From Staphylococcus aureus (GTDB lineage: Bacteria > Bacillota > Bacilli > Staphylococcales > Staphylococcaceae): a DNA stretch of 64,000 nucleotides. Both the position numbers and the translations under genes were made by a program. Shown in pieces: positions 62,705-64,000 of the stretch. The DNA is taken from positions 2,108,001 to 2,172,000 of the forward strand of contig NZ_CP011526.1 of assembly GCF_001027105.1 (NCBI RefSeq), given 5' to 3'. The notes under the pieces are model-generated. The model ran no database searches, had not been told where the DNA came from, and saw only the letters and a program-made list of their open reading frames with translations. The stretch's first letter is position 1. The number at the start of each line of letters is the position of its first letter.

Positions 62705-63613
62705 TTATAATAAAGTTTCACCAAAAAATGTTCCAACTAATGAAACCGCTTGTTCAGCAGTATGATTATTACTGTCAATCAATGGATTTACTTCAACTAA
62801 ATCCATTGAGGAAATTAAATGTGATTGATGCAGTAATTCCAATGCAAAATGGCTTTCTCTATAACTAAGACCACCCAAAACTCTAGTACCAGTGCCTGGC
62901 GTTTCAAGCGGATCTAAAGCATCAACATCTAAAGATAAATGAACGCCATCAACATTGCGTGACTTCAAATATTCTATTGTATTTTCAATTACTTCCTTTA
63001 TCCCCAATTTATCAATATCTGACATAGTAAATGTTTTAATATTATGATCTTTGATAAATTGTCTTTCACCTTTATCTAAATCTCTCATACCAATTAGTAC
63101 GATGTTTTCTGGCTTGATTACATTACTATTTAATTCTAAAAGTTCTTTGGGACCTTCGCCTGTCAAAATCCTTAGAGGCATACCATGAATATTTCCACTT
63201 GGTGACTCTTCAGGTATATTTAAATCACCATGTGCATCATACCAAATAACACCTAAATTATTATAATGTTTACTTATTGCTGATACTGAACCTACCGCAA
63301 TAGAATGATCTCCACCAAGAACTAGAGGAAATCTGTTATTTTCAATTGATGCTGAAACCTCTTTATTTAATTTTTGATTAACATCTATAATTTCATCATA
63401 ATTTCTTAATCCTTTTTGTTCACTATGAAATTTTTCAATGTTCACAGCAGGTACCTTAATATCCCCCTTGTCATATACATCAAGGTCTAATTGCTTTAAT
63501 CTTGAAATTAATCCAGCATATCTAATTGCTGTTGGTCCTAAATCAACACCTAATTTTCTTTGTCCAAATGTTGATGGTGCACCTATAATATCAATTGCTT
63601 TTGTCTTTGTCAT
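62705..63613 (-). CDS. rocF: Arginase
   Basis: Mn enzyme that hydrolyses arginine to ornithine and urea. The 302-residue protein has all metal-ligand motifs: [27 protein letters not shown], and [17 protein letters not shown]. In S. aureus urea feeds urease and arginine catabolism is under carbon control. Monocistronic with its own terminator. Also labelled arg. Confidence 0.97.
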   Translation of the reverse strand: MTKTKAIDIIGAPSTFGQRKLGVDLGPTAIRYAGLISRLKQLDLDVYDKGDIKVPAVNIEKFHSEQKGLRNYDEIIDVNQKLNKEVSASIENNRFPLVLGGDHSIAVGSVSAISKHYNNLGVIWYDAHGDLNIPEESPSGNIHGMPLRILTGEGPKELLELNSNVIKPENIVLIGMRDLDKGERQFIKDHNIKTFTMSDIDKLGIKEVIENTIEYLKSRNVDGVHLSLDVDALDPLETPGTGTRVLGGLSYRESHFALELLHQSHLISSMDLVEVNPLIDSNNHTAEQAVSLVGTFFGETLL

Positions 63614-63719
63614 AAGCGTCCCCCTTTGCTCTATGTAATTAAAGAATAATGTATGCGCTTACCATTATCAAGCAATAGCTACACATATAATCTGTTTATC
63701 TTATTACTTCATAAAAAAA

Positions 63720-64000
63720 GGTTCTTCATCTTTTATGGTGGGAAGGTAAAACTTCCTGCTTTTTTTAATACACAAAAAGCGCAATTGCCTCTATAATTTA
63801 AAGTGACCAAACCCAAACTAAAGGAGACAAGTGCGCCTATGTGTAATGATACCTTAGAATTACTAAGAATAAAAGATGAAAATATAAAATATATAAACCA
63901 AGAAATTGACGTCATTATCAAAGGAAAAAAAGCAACAGTGGTTAATGCTGTACTAACGTATAAGCCTTCGGCCTGTTATTGTTGTGGAGTTAAAAATGAA
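63720..64000 (+). mobile_element. ISL3-family insertion sequence (IS1181-like), left end
   Basis: The left terminus is GGTTCTTCATCTTTTATGGTG at 63720 onwards, the typical end of IS1181-type elements, followed by the transposase gene. The element continues past the right edge, so its right end and the expected 8-bp target duplication (candidate left copy just before 63720) cannot be checked. Confidence 0.85.
63839..64000 (+). CDS. ISL3-family transposase (partial, 5' end)
   Basis: Only the first 54 codons are in view. The sequence MCNDTLELLRIKDENIKYIN and the zinc-finger start SACYCCGVKNE match the ISL3 transposase N-terminus. AAGGAG lies 12 bases upstream of ATG 63839. It reads out of the window, so intactness is unknown. 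Confidence 0.85.
   Translation, partial: MCNDTLELLRIKDENIKYINQEIDVIIKGKKATVVNAVLTYKPSACYCCGVKNE

Overview
The window is low-GC Firmicute chromosome and reads as Staphylococcus aureus (or a very close relative). The gene order atpBI-mnaA-upp-glyA-ywlG-ywlE-sua5-prmC-prfA-tdk-rpmE2-rho, followed by aldA, qsrR, murZ, fba, pyrG, rpoE, coaW, luxS, pdp, deoC, deoD, dps, manA, czrAB, glmS, the mannitol operon, fmtB, glmM-cdaR-cdaA and rocF, is the S. aureus core order. CzrA has the known zinc ligands in place, FmtB has a staphylococcal signal peptide and an LPDTG anchor, and an sprF/sprG-like toxin-antitoxin pair is present. An ISL3-family element (IS1181-like) enters at the right edge.

Layout. Positions 1-10800 are one long minus-strand housekeeping block: the start of the ATP synthase operon, UDP-GlcNAc 2-epimerase, pyrimidine salvage, serine hydroxymethyltransferase, arginine phosphatase, tRNA t6A synthesis, release factor 1 and its methylase, thymidine kinase, L31 type B and Rho. 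Positions 11000-21300 hold an aldehyde dehydrogenase, the quinone-sensing repressor QsrR with a perfect operator, MurZ, aldolase, CTP synthase behind a reiterative-transcription attenuator, RNA polymerase delta, a tandem acetyltransferase and pantothenate kinase. Positions 21300-33300 mix poorly known genes (a DUF2750-like protein, a translationally coupled ATP-grasp/M20 amidohydrolase pair, a DoxX protein, a two-EVE-domain protein with a degenerate McrB-like tail) with luxS, nucleoside catabolism (pdp, deoC, deoD, with a perfect-consensus cre) and dps behind two PerR boxes. Positions 33300-38200 hold manA, an atypical SDR, czrAB and a membrane protein.

Positions 38200-41620 are the only clearly accessory stretch: repeated terminator arms, a type I toxin-antitoxin pair, a decayed serine-recombinase gene, an intact SAP-domain protein of unknown role and about 1 kb of decayed coding sequence. 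Core genes resume with a Cof-type phosphatase, an ABC ATPase and glmS, which is preceded by a glmS ribozyme. The divergent mtl operon (EIICB, MtlR, EIIA, MtlD) follows, then the 2478-residue surface protein FmtB, glmM with the c-di-AMP cyclase operon, arginase and the IS element.

A recurring theme is amino-sugar and envelope supply. Mannitol enters as fructose-6-P (mtl) and GlmS and GlmM turn it towards UDP-GlcNAc. MurZ commits that to peptidoglycan and MnaA to ManNAc for wall teichoic acid, while CdaA/CdaR tie GlmM to c-di-AMP signalling. Several regulatory sites can be read directly: QsrR, CzrA, PerR x2, cre, paired dyads in front of mtl, the pyrG attenuator and the glmS ribozyme. No wholly new system is proven. 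The best candidates for undescribed biology are the EVE-EVE-McrB-like orphan and the ATP-grasp/amidohydrolase pair.
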